From the NCBI RefSeq assembly GCF_006094275.1, contig NZ_CP034412.1:620001-684000 (forward strand): a DNA stretch of 64,000 nt, read 5' to 3'. The notes below the pieces were generated by a model. The model saw nothing but the letters and a program-made list of their open reading frames with translations. It did no database searches and was not told the origin of the DNA. This document shows positions 7,470 through 15,860 of this stretch, piece by piece (position 1 is the first letter of the stretch; every line of letters begins with the position of its first letter). The DNA comes from Glutamicibacter creatinolyticus. GTDB taxonomy: Bacteria; Actinomycetota; Actinomycetes; Actinomycetales; Micrococcaceae. A program made the position numbers and the translations under genes.

Positions 7470-9632
7470 ATGACTGCCCCTACGACAACCCCTGAACCAC
7501 CCAAGACCAGCGGGGAAACTCCGCCTGCGGACCAGGCGCCCCCACCAAAAACCCGGGTCAACCGGGTGGTGTTCTACGGTTCGGCGCTGCTGGTGCTGGC
7601 CATTGCCCTGTGGGCGATCATCGACCGGGAATCGGCCGACGTGGTCATTACCGCGTGCGTGACCTGGATCGGACACACCTTCGGCTGGTACTACACGCTG
7701 ATCGTCGTGGCGGTGCTGGTCTTCGTCATCGGGATCGCGATCTCCAAGGTGGGCAAGACCCGGCTGGGCCCGGACCACTCCCGGCCCACCTTCAACCTGT
7801 TCACCTGGGCGGCGATGCTGTTCGCCGCGGGCATCGGCATCGACCTGATGTTCTTCTCGGTCTCCGAACCGGTCACCCAGTACCTGGCACCGCCGCGCGG
7901 GGAGGGCTCCACCGTGGAGGCCGCACGCCAGGCGGTGGTGTGGACGCTGTTCCATTACGGGCTGCTGGGTTGGGGGCTCTATGCGCTGATCGGCCTGGCC
8001 CTGGGCTACTTCTCCTACCGGCACAACCTGCCGCTGTCGATCCGCTCGGCGCTCTACCCGCTGCTGGGGGACCGGATCCACGGCTGGATCGGGCATGCGG
8101 TGGACATCGCCGCGATGCTCGGCACGATTTTCGGCATCGCCACCTCGCTGGGCATCGGCGTCGCCCAGCTGAACTTCGGGCTGAACTTCATGTTCGACAT
8201 CCCGGAGAACACCATGTGGCAGATCATCCTGATCGTCATCGCGGTACTGATGGCCACGATCTCGGTGCTCACCGGAGTGGAGAAGGGCATCCGGCGGCTC
8301 TCCGAGCTGAACGTGCTGCTGTGCATCGCGTTGATGGTGTTCGTGCTGGTGGCCGGCAGCACTTCGTTCCTCTTCGACGGGATTATCACCAACATCGGCG
8401 ACACGCTCTCGCGCTTCCCGTCGATGGCGCTGGACACCTTCGCCTTCGACCGCCCCGATGACTGGCTGAACAGCTGGACCCTGTTCTTCTGGGCCTGGTG
8501 GATCGCCTGGGCCCCGTTCGTGGGCCTGTTCCTGGCGCGCATCTCCCGCGGCCGGACCATCCGCCAGTTCGTCACCGGCGTGCTGGTTGTGCCGTTCGCG
8601 TTCATCCTGCTGTGGATTTCGATCTTCGGCAACAGTGCGCTGGCCCTGGTGCGCGGGGGCAATGAGGCGTTTGGCGAGGTGGCGATGAACACCCCGGAAC
8701 AGGCGTTCTACTCGCTGCTGGAGCAATACCCGGGCGCGCCGATCACCGCGGCGATCGCCACCTTCACCGGGCTGCTGTTCTACGTCACCAGCGCCGACTC
8801 CGGTGCCTTGGTGATGGCGAACTTCACCTCCCACCTGGCCGACCCGCAGTCCGACGGGTCCAAGCCGGTGCGCCTGTTCTGGTCGCTGGCCACCGGCCTG
8901 CTGACCCTGGGCATGCTGCTGGTGGGCGGGGTGCCGACCCTGCAGGGCGCCACCGTGATCATGGGGCTGCCGTTCTCCTTCGTGCTGGTGTTCATCATGC
9001 TCGGCGTGTTCAAGTCGCTGCGGGTGGAATCCGCGCTGGCCAACAGCTACAAGCACACCATGCACAAGCTGCTCTCCAGCCGCATCGGCACCCCCAACGA
9101 CCGGCGCAGCTGGAAGCAGCGCCTGGCCCGGACCATGAACTACCCCGGGCACCGGGCCACCAAACGCTACCTGGACGAGGTGGCCCTGCCGGCCCTGGAG
9201 GAGGTCAGCCAGGAGTTCTCCGCCCGCGGTGCGGAAGTGGCACTGGATATCGAACGGGTGGAGCACCTGGAGCTGGATTCGCTGGACCTGGTGGTCAGCA
9301 ACGGGGATGAACGGCCCTTCAAGTACCAGATCTACCCGGTGGCCATGCCGGTGCCCAGCTACGCCAGGGTTTCGGCCGGCAACGACATCTACTACCGCAT
9401 CGAGGTCTTCTCCCAGGAAGGCAGCCACGGCTACGACCTGATGGGCCTGAACAAGGATCAGCTGATCTGCGACGTGCTGGACCAGTACGAGGCGCACATG
9501 ACGTTCTTGACCACCCAGGTCGAGGCCGAGGGGCCCAGCCTGATCAACAGCAACGGGGTCTCGAAGACCGACTGGGAATCGGACTTCGACACCACCTCCC
9601 TACCGATTTCAACCACTAAGGAGCAAGCATGA
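7470..9632 (+). CDS. BCCT family choline/betaine transporter
   Basis: This is a secondary transporter of the betaine-choline-carnitine family, expected to bring in choline or glycine betaine with Na+ or H+. The protein has about 12 membrane helices (residues about 30-520), including the Trp-rich BCCT core segment (LFFWAWWIAWAPFVGLFLAR). A roughly 180-residue soluble C-terminal domain of the BetT type follows. The 720-residue form starts at ATG 7470, where a TAGGCT box lies 8 bases upstream; an in-frame ATG at 7401 would add 23 residues, and neither start has a good ribosome site. It overlaps betB by four bases (ATGA) and precedes codA, so choline is the likely substrate; this is inference from context. 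Confidence 0.92.
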   Translation: MTAPTTTPEPPKTSGETPPADQAPPPKTRVNRVVFYGSALLVLAIALWAIIDRESADVVITACVTWIGHTFGWYYTLIVVAVLVFVIGIAISKVGKTRLGPDHSRPTFNLFTWAAMLFAAGIGIDLMFFSVSEPVTQYLAPPRGEGSTVEAARQAVVWTLFHYGLLGWGLYALIGLALGYFSYRHNLPLSIRSALYPLLGDRIHGWIGHAVDIAAMLGTIFGIATSLGIGVAQLNFGLNFMFDIPENTMWQIILIVIAVLMATISVLTGVEKGIRRLSELNVLLCIALMVFVLVAGSTSFLFDGIITNIGDTLSRFPSMALDTFAFDRPDDWLNSWTLFFWAWWIAWAPFVGLFLARISRGRTIRQFVTGVLVVPFAFILLWISIFGNSALALVRGGNEAFGEVAMNTPEQAFYSLLEQYPGAPITAAIATFTGLLFYVTSADSGALVMANFTSHLADPQSDGSKPVRLFWSLATGLLTLGMLLVGGVPTLQGATVIMGLPFSFVLVFIMLGVFKSLRVESALANSYKHTMHKLLSSRIGTPNDRRSWKQRLARTMNYPGHRATKRYLDEVALPALEEVSQEFSARGAEVALDIERVEHLELDSLDLVVSNGDERPFKYQIYPVAMPVPSYARVSAGNDIYYRIEVFSQEGSHGYDLMGLNKDQLICDVLDQYEAHMTFLTTQVEAEGPSLINSNGVSKTDWESDFDTTSLPISTTKEQA

Positions 9633-11167
9633 GCCTGCCACAGGACACCGACTTTCCCCGCAACGAAAACCCGTTGCTGCATTCGGGCGCGACCCTGTTC
9701 ATCGACGGGAAGTTCCAAAAGGCGGCCTCCGGGCGCATCCGCACCATCCAGTGCCCCGCCAATGGGGTAGCGGTGGCCACGGTCTCCGAGGCCGGCCAGC
9801 AGGACTCCGAGGCCGCGATTGCCGCCGCCCGCCGCTCCTTCGACTCCGGGGTGTGGTCCTCGGTGCCGGCCGGAGAGCGCGGGGACTTCCTGCTGAAGGT
9901 CGCCGACCGGATCAGCGAGCGCAAGGAGGAATTTGCGCTTGCCGAAACCCTGGACACCGGCAAGCGGATCGTCGAAGGCCGCCTGGACATGGACGACATC
10001 ATCGCCAGCTTCCGCTACTTCGGCAAGCTGGCCGGCAACCAGGCCGGACGCATCGTGGATGCCGGGGACGCGAACGTGGTCAGCCGGATCGTGCATGAGC
10101 CAATCGGCGTGGCCGCGATGATCACCCCCTGGAACTACCCGCTGCTGCAGGCGGCCTGGAAGATCGCCCCGGCGCTGGCCGCCGGCTGCTCGTTCGTGCT
10201 CAAGCCCGCGGAGCTGACCCCCTCCACCGCGATCCTGACCATGCAGGTGCTCGATGAGCTCGGCCTGCCGGCCGGGGTGGCGAACCTGGTCACCGGCACC
10301 GGGGTCGAAGCCGGCGCGATCCTCTCCGAGCACCGCGACGTCGACCTGGTCTCCTTCACCGGCGGGCTGGTCACCGGGCGCAAGGTGGCCGCCGCGGCCG
10401 CCGGCACCGTGAAGAAGGTGGCGCTGGAGCTGGGCGGAAAGAACCCGAACGTAATCTTCGCCGACGCCGACTTCGACGCCGCGGTGGACAACGCGCTGAA
10501 CGGCGCGTTCGTGCACTCCGGGCAGGTGTGCTCGGCCGGTGCCCGGATCGTGGTGGAGGAATCCATCGCCGAGAAGTTCACCGCCGAACTGGTGCGCCGC
10601 GCCCAGCAGATCCGCCTGGGCGGCCCGTTCGACGAGCGGACCGAGACCGGCGCGCTGATCTCCGCCGAGCACCTGGCCAAGGTTGACGCCTACGTGCAGG
10701 CCGGTATCGCCGAGGGCGCCCGCGTGCTGTGCGGCGGACGGGCCGCAACCGACGAGGACGGCGCGGGCCTGGGCTCCGGGCACTTCTACCTGCCCACCGT
10801 GATCGACCAGGTCAGCTCCGGGATGAGCGTGGTCGTCGACGAGGCGTTCGGACCGGTGGTCACCGTGGAGACCTTCCGCACCGAGGATGAGGCCGTGGCC
10901 ATCGCCAATGACACCGACTACGGCCTGGCCGGAGCGGTGTGGAGCCAGGACGCCTCGCGCACCCAGCGCGTCGCCGCCCGCCTGCGCCACGGCACCGTGT
11001 GGATCAACGACTTCCACCCCTACCTGCCGCAGGCCGAATGGGGCGGCTACGGCCAGTCGGGCGTGGGCCGTGAACTGGGCCCGACCGGACTGGGCGAGTA
11101 CCAGGAAGCCAAGCACATCTACCACAACCTGGATCCCCAGGTCACCGGCTGGTTCCCCGCCAAGTAG
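9629..11167 (+). CDS. betB: Betaine-aldehyde dehydrogenase
   Basis: This NAD(P)+-dependent enzyme oxidises betaine aldehyde to the osmoprotectant glycine betaine. The 512-residue aldehyde dehydrogenase has the family residues in place: Asn169 (TPWNY), Lys192 (LKPAE), Glu267 (LELGG) and catalytic Cys301 (GQVCSAG). The AAGGAG ribosome site sits just upstream and the ATG overlaps the BCCT stop, so it is co-translated with the transporter. The next gene encodes choline oxidase, which can itself make betaine; BetB would remove released aldehyde. Substrate assignment comes from sequence similarity and neighbours. Confidence 0.93.
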   Translation: MSLPQDTDFPRNENPLLHSGATLFIDGKFQKAASGRIRTIQCPANGVAVATVSEAGQQDSEAAIAAARRSFDSGVWSSVPAGERGDFLLKVADRISERKEEFALAETLDTGKRIVEGRLDMDDIIASFRYFGKLAGNQAGRIVDAGDANVVSRIVHEPIGVAAMITPWNYPLLQAAWKIAPALAAGCSFVLKPAELTPSTAILTMQVLDELGLPAGVANLVTGTGVEAGAILSEHRDVDLVSFTGGLVTGRKVAAAAAGTVKKVALELGGKNPNVIFADADFDAAVDNALNGAFVHSGQVCSAGARIVVEESIAEKFTAELVRRAQQIRLGGPFDERTETGALISAEHLAKVDAYVQAGIAEGARVLCGGRAATDEDGAGLGSGHFYLPTVIDQVSSGMSVVVDEAFGPVVTVETFRTEDEAVAIANDTDYGLAGAVWSQDASRTQRVAARLRHGTVWINDFHPYLPQAEWGGYGQSGVGRELGPTGLGEYQEAKHIYHNLDPQVTGWFPAK

Positions 11168-11188
11168 GCGAGCCGCAAGCGGCCCGTT

Positions 11189-11233
11189 CCGGCGCTGCGC
11201 CAGCCTCCTGCGGGGGAGTTGGCGCAGCGCCGG
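11189..11233 (+). terminator. Intercistronic hairpin between betB and codA
   Basis: A perfect 14-base inverted repeat (11189-11202 and 11220-11233) with a 17-base loop follows the betB stop. There is no T tract, so it may be a weak terminator, an RNA-processing site or a stability element. The 232-base gap to codA also holds three AACGCA repeats (11338, 11348, 11364) that could be part of a separate control region. Confidence 0.5.
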
Positions 11234-11399
11234 ACCCCTGCCCACCGGTGCGTGCCGGACCGGCGCGGCACGGCTTCGCTGACCCGGCGGCGGACGGGGC
11301 CGCAAACACAGACACAGACACTGAGCAGGACAATGCCAACGCAAGGTAACGCAGAAGTGTAGCAACGCAATCGTGCAGTAACGACGAGGAGAATGACTG

Positions 11400-12986
11400 A
11401 TGCATCAGGACAGTGCAAAAACCGACTTCGACTACATCATCATCGGCGGCGGATCGGCCGGCGCCGTGGTGGCGGCCCGACTCAGTGAGGACCCCGAGGT
11501 CAGCGTGGCGCTGGTGGAGGCTGGCCCCGATGACCGCGGCATCGATGAGGTGCTGCAGCTGAACCGCTGGATGGAGCTGCTGGAGTCCGGGTACGACTGG
11601 GACTACCCGATCGAACCGCAGGAGAACGGCAACTCGTTCATGCGCCACTCGCGCGCGAAGGTGATGGGCGGATGCTCCAGCCACAACTCCTGCATCGCCT
11701 TCTGGGCCCCGCGCGAGGACCTGGATGAGTGGGAGAGCAAGTTCGGCGCCACCGGGTGGAACTCGCAGATGGCCTACCGGCTGTACAAGAAGCTGGAAAC
11801 CAATGAGGACGCCGGGCCCGAGGCCCCGCACCATGGCGATTCCGGCCCGGTGAAGCTGATGAACGTTCCGGCCGAGGACCCCTGCGGCGTGGCCATCCTG
11901 GACGCCTGCGAGCAGATCGGCCTGCCCCGGACGAAGTTCAACAACGATGAAACCGTGATCAACGGCGCGAACTTCTTCCAGATCAACCGCCGCGAAGACG
12001 GCACTCGCTCCTCCTCGTCGGTCTCCTACATCCACCCGATCCGGAACCGGGAGAACTTCACCCTGCTCACCGGCCTGCAGGCGCGCCAGCTGAACTTCGA
12101 CGCCGAGCGCAACTGCACCGGCGTGGACGTGGTGGAGGGCGCGTTCGGGCGCACCACCACCCTGAACGCCCGGCGCGAGGTGATCGTCTCGGCCGGCGCG
12201 ATCGACTCGCCCAAGCTGCTGATGCTCTCGGGCATCGGCCCGGCCGAGCACCTGTCCCAGGTGGGTGTGCAGGTCGTGGTCGACGCTCCGGGCGTCGGCG
12301 AGCACCTGCAGGACCACCCGGAGGGCGTGATCCAGTGGGAGGCCAAGAAGCCCATGGTGGAAACCTCCACCCAGTGGTGGGAGATCGGCATCTTCGCCGC
12401 CACCGAAGAGGGGCTGGACCGCCCGGACCTGATGATGCACTACGGGTCGGTGCCCTTCGACATGCACACCCTGCGCCAGGGCTACCCGAGCACCGAGAAC
12501 GGCTTCTGCCTGACCCCGAACGTCACCCACGCCAAGTCGCGCGGCACCGTGCGCCTGCGCAGCCGGGACTTCCGCGACAAGCCGATGGTGGACCCGCGCT
12601 ACTTCACCGACCCGGAAGGCCATGACCGCAAGGTGATGACCTACGGGATCCGCAAGGCCCGTGAGATCGTCGCCCAGTCCCCGATGGCCGAATGGGCGGG
12701 CCAGGAGCTCTACCCGGGACAGGACGTGCAGAGCGACGAGGAGATCTTCGACTACCTGCGCCGCACCCACAACACCGTGTACCACCCTGCCGGCACCGTG
12801 CGCATGGGCGCCGATGACGATGTGCTCTCCCCGCTGGATGCGCAACTGCGCGTCAAGGGCGTCAAGGGTCTGCGCGTGGCCGACGCCTCCGTGATGCCCG
12901 AACTGGTGACCGTGAACCCGAACATCACCGTGATGATGATTGGTGAGCGCTGCGCCGAGATGATCCGCGAGGACCAGGCCTCCTAA
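11400..12986 (+). CDS. codA: Choline oxidase (GMC flavoprotein)
   Basis: This FAD enzyme oxidises choline to betaine aldehyde and on to glycine betaine, reducing O2 to H2O2. The 528-residue GMC oxidoreductase has the N-terminal FAD motif (IIIGGGSAGAVVAARL). His95 in GGCSSHNSCIAFW aligns with the covalently flavinylated His99 of A. globiformis choline oxidase. Catalytic His462 (VYHPAGT) and Asn506 (VNPN) align with His466 and Asn510 of that enzyme, with the same spacing. Long stretches match the A. globiformis protein as I remember it, whereas dehydrogenase-type BetA proteins have a different CxxC-like sequence after the HP. A GAGGAG ribosome site precedes the ATG. It is commonly labelled betA in automatic annotation; the oxidase call is better supported. 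Confidence 0.9.
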   Translation: MHQDSAKTDFDYIIIGGGSAGAVVAARLSEDPEVSVALVEAGPDDRGIDEVLQLNRWMELLESGYDWDYPIEPQENGNSFMRHSRAKVMGGCSSHNSCIAFWAPREDLDEWESKFGATGWNSQMAYRLYKKLETNEDAGPEAPHHGDSGPVKLMNVPAEDPCGVAILDACEQIGLPRTKFNNDETVINGANFFQINRREDGTRSSSSVSYIHPIRNRENFTLLTGLQARQLNFDAERNCTGVDVVEGAFGRTTTLNARREVIVSAGAIDSPKLLMLSGIGPAEHLSQVGVQVVVDAPGVGEHLQDHPEGVIQWEAKKPMVETSTQWWEIGIFAATEEGLDRPDLMMHYGSVPFDMHTLRQGYPSTENGFCLTPNVTHAKSRGTVRLRSRDFRDKPMVDPRYFTDPEGHDRKVMTYGIRKAREIVAQSPMAEWAGQELYPGQDVQSDEEIFDYLRRTHNTVYHPAGTVRMGADDDVLSPLDAQLRVKGVKGLRVADASVMPELVTVNPNITVMMIGERCAEMIREDQAS

Positions 12987-13012
12987 CCGGAGCCGGCTGC
13001 CGGACGGCAACG

Positions 13013-13064
13013 CCTCGGCCCCCGCGTCGCCCCCGTTTTTGGGGTGCGGTGCGGGGGGCCGAGG
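13013..13064 (+). terminator. Terminator after codA
   Basis: A GC-rich hairpin with arms CCTCGGCCCCCGC (13013-13025) and the near-perfect complement at 13051-13064 follows the codA stop. There is no long T tract. It separates the choline genes from the M20 hydrolase. Confidence 0.6.
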
Positions 13065-13175
13065 TGTTTGGCAAGCCCTTGGCGTGGCCCTGGCATGGGC
13101 AGCAGTGTTTCACGGTTCGCTGCAAGATTACGCAGAAACTATCCCAGCGGACCTACCGACGCGTATCTTCGAAGG

Positions 13176-14378
13176 ATGCGGACAGTGAAGTATCGGAATG
13201 TCACCATCCCCTCGGTCAAGCCCTGGGTTGAGCAGCTGCTGCCCGAATTGATCGACTTCCGGCGCGACGTGCACCGCAATCCGGAGCTGTCCTTCGCCGA
13301 ATACCGCACCACCGAGATGATCCTGGCCCAGCTGCGGGCCGCCGGGCTGGAAGCGGTGCCGATGAACAACACCGGCGCCTGGGTCGATGTGGGCCGCGGG
13401 GAGCTTGCCATCGGGCTGCGTGCGGACATCGACGCGCTGCCGGTGCTGGAGGAAACAGGCCTGCCCTACGCCTCGGTCAACGAGGGCGTGGCCCACGCGT
13501 GCGGCCACGACATCCATACCACGGTCATGCTCGGGGCCGCGCTGACCCTGAAGAAGCTGGATGACGAGGGGCTGCTCAATGCCCGCGTGCGGGTGATCTT
13601 CCAGCCGGCGGAGGAGAAGATCCCCGGTGGCGCGCTGTCGGTGATCGAACAGGGCGTGCTGGATGAGGTGCCGCGCATCCTGGCGCTGCACTGCGACCCA
13701 CGCATCGACGTGGGGCAGATCGGCACCCGCATCGGGGCAATCACCTCGGCCAGCGACACCATCCGCATTGAGGTCAACGGCCGCGGCGGGCATACCTCGC
13801 GCCCGCACCTGACCGAGGACGTCGTGTTTGCGATGAGTCAGATTGCCACCCAGGTCCCGGCGGTGCTGGGCCGCAAGGTCGACGTGCGCTCGGCCGTGTC
13901 GGTGGTGTGGGGTCAGATTCACGCTGGCAGCGCCCCGAACGCGATTCCGGCCACCGGCTACCTGGCCGGAACCATGCGCTGTCTGGATGGGGAGGCCTGG
14001 TTCGCCGCCGGGCAGCTGCTGGATGAGACGGTCCGCCAGGTCTCGGCCCCCTACGGCGTGGAGATCAAGCTGCAGCACACCCGCGGGGTGCCGCCGGTGG
14101 TGAACACGGCCGAGGAGACCGGGCTGATTGAAAGCGCCGCCCGGTTTGAAATCGGCTCGCAGAACATCGGCCTGACCCCGCAGTCGATGGGCGGGGAGGA
14201 CTTCGCCTGGATGACCCAGAAGGTTCCCGGGGCGATGTTGCGCCTGGGCACCCGCACCCCGGGCGGGGAGACGTTTGATCTGCACCGTGGGGACTATATT
14301 CCCGATGAGCGATGCATCGGGGTGGGGGCCTCGGTGATGGTCGGTGCGTGTCTGCGCGCGATTGCCGACCTTGACTAG
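13176..14378 (+). CDS. M20 family metallopeptidase / amidohydrolase
   Basis: This is a zinc-dependent amidohydrolase of the M20D type (hippurate or N-acyl-amino-acid hydrolase group); the true substrate is unknown. The 400-residue protein has the metal motifs HACGHDIHT, QPAEE, LHCDPR and a late MGGEDF, and a central lid/dimerisation domain between them. I chose ATG 13176 because TATCTT lies 6 bases upstream and homologous domains start just after it; the open frame extends to 13044 without support. It follows codA on the same strand but a terminator-like hairpin lies between, so it need not belong to choline metabolism. Confidence 0.88.
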   Translation: MRTVKYRNVTIPSVKPWVEQLLPELIDFRRDVHRNPELSFAEYRTTEMILAQLRAAGLEAVPMNNTGAWVDVGRGELAIGLRADIDALPVLEETGLPYASVNEGVAHACGHDIHTTVMLGAALTLKKLDDEGLLNARVRVIFQPAEEKIPGGALSVIEQGVLDEVPRILALHCDPRIDVGQIGTRIGAITSASDTIRIEVNGRGGHTSRPHLTEDVVFAMSQIATQVPAVLGRKVDVRSAVSVVWGQIHAGSAPNAIPATGYLAGTMRCLDGEAWFAAGQLLDETVRQVSAPYGVEIKLQHTRGVPPVVNTAEETGLIESAARFEIGSQNIGLTPQSMGGEDFAWMTQKVPGAMLRLGTRTPGGETFDLHRGDYIPDERCIGVGASVMVGACLRAIADLD

Positions 14379-14651
14379 TGCTTCTGCGCCCAGCCCGAGC
14401 GAAAATTTTTAGCGGATCTTTGACAATGACGTAAAACGCTCTGACGTGGCCTTTGACGTTAAGCGCTTGCCGTGAATGTGTTGCAAGTTACCGCTTTGTA
14501 ATCTCCAGCCGGTGTACCTGTGCCTGATCTCATATAGGCTATGGAAACGATGGGATCGTTAGCACTGGCGCAGCGAACGGCAAAGTAGTTTTCCGCTGGG
14601 TTACAGGTGCCTGGCCTCCCGGATATCTCGCAACGCTCTATGGAGGATTAC

Positions 14652-15740
14652 ATGCGCTTCGCATCGCGTAAGGCCAGTGTGGCCGCTGCCATGCTCGGTA
14701 TTTCTGCACTGGCCCTTTCCGCTTGTGGCCAGGCCCCGGAAGAAGGCGGCGCCAACGCCGACAACTCGGACTACACCGGCTGCATCGTCTCGGACTCCGG
14801 CGGCTTCGACGACCAGTCCTTCAACGAGTCCTCCTACCGCGGCCTGAAGAAGGCCGAAGAGGACCTGGGTATCCAGGCCAAGGAAGCCGAATCCAAGTCC
14901 AACGCCGACTTCGCCACAAACCTGCAGGGCATGATGAACGCCGGCTGCAACATGACCGTGACCATCGGCTTCCTGCTGGGTGACGCCACCGAGAAGGCCG
15001 CCGCGGAGAACCCGGACAAGCACTTCGCGATCGTTGACTTCCAGTACGAAAACGAAATCGAGAACGTCAAGCCGATCATCTACGACACCGCCCAGGCCGC
15101 GTTCCTGGCCGGCTATGTCGCCGCTGCCACTTCGAAGACCGGCACCGTGGCCACTTACGGCGGCATCAAGCTGCCGACCGTGACCATCTTCATGGACGGC
15201 TTTGCCGACGGCGTGGAGAAGTTCAACAAGGACAAGGGCGAGAACGTCAAGCTGCTGGGCTGGAACAAGGACAAGCAGGACGGCACCTTCACCGGTGACT
15301 TCGAGAAGCAGGACAAGGGCAAGCAGGTCACCAAGACCTTCATCAGCCAGGGTGCTGACGTGATCATGCCGGTCGCCGGGCCGGTCGGCAAGGGCTCCGG
15401 CGCCGCGGTGAAGGAAGAAAATGCGGCCGGCAAGGACGTCAAGCTCGTCTGGGTTGACTCCGACGGCTTTGAAACCGCTCCGGACTACAAGGACGTCATG
15501 CTCACCTCGGTCATCAAGACCATGGACCAGGCCGTCGAGGACGTCATCAAGGAAGACACCGAGGGCAACTTCGACGCCACCCCGTACGTGGGCACCCTGG
15601 AGAACGGCGGCGTGGACATCGCCCCGTTCCACAACTTCGAAGATGAGGTCAGCGACGAGACCAAGTCCGAGGTGGAGGCGCTGAAGCAGCAGATCATCTC
15701 CGGCGAGCTGAAGGTCGAATCCCAAGCCAGCCCCAAGTAA
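14652..15740 (+). CDS. BMP/PnrA family nucleoside-binding lipoprotein
   Basis: This is the extracellular substrate-binding lipoprotein of a nucleoside ABC importer. From ATG 14652 (GGAGG ribosome site 10 bases upstream) the 362-residue product has a signal peptide with lipobox LSAC (Cys25). The BMP family fold follows, recognisable from DSGGFDDQSFNESSYRG near the N-terminus, the family's nucleoside-binding Asp/Phe segment. ATPase, two permeases, cytidine deaminase and thymidine phosphorylase follow on the same strand, which supports nucleosides as cargo. The long hairpin just downstream may let this gene be expressed more than the membrane genes. Confidence 0.92.
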   Translation: MRFASRKASVAAAMLGISALALSACGQAPEEGGANADNSDYTGCIVSDSGGFDDQSFNESSYRGLKKAEEDLGIQAKEAESKSNADFATNLQGMMNAGCNMTVTIGFLLGDATEKAAAENPDKHFAIVDFQYENEIENVKPIIYDTAQAAFLAGYVAAATSKTGTVATYGGIKLPTVTIFMDGFADGVEKFNKDKGENVKLLGWNKDKQDGTFTGDFEKQDKGKQVTKTFISQGADVIMPVAGPVGKGSGAAVKEENAAGKDVKLVWVDSDGFETAPDYKDVMLTSVIKTMDQAVEDVIKEDTEGNFDATPYVGTLENGGVDIAPFHNFEDEVSDETKSEVEALKQQIISGELKVESQASPK

Positions 15741-15760
15741 GGGCCACAACACCCCTAACC

Positions 15761-15819
15761 GTCATGGAGCGTGCCACCGCTCACCGCCCGAGCGGTGCGC
15801 GGCTGGTGCGCTCCATGAC
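15761..15819 (+). terminator. Two-part hairpin between binding protein and ABC ATPase genes
   Basis: An 11-base perfect inverted repeat (15761-15771 and 15809-15819) encloses a second 7-base repeat (15776-15782 and 15790-15796). With no T tract, it is more likely a partial terminator or mRNA stability element within the operon than a complete stop. Confidence 0.6.
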
Positions 15820-15860
15820 TGTGTCCAACCTGAACCCAAACAACCAAAGATGGTGGGATC

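Noticed and set aside
11400-12986. Choline dehydrogenase (betA) as product name
   Set aside because: The active-site region and overall sequence fit choline oxidase better than membrane-linked BetA dehydrogenases.
14379-14651. Nucleobase riboswitch upstream of the nucleoside importer
   Set aside because: The conserved loop-loop sequences of purine riboswitches are not visible.
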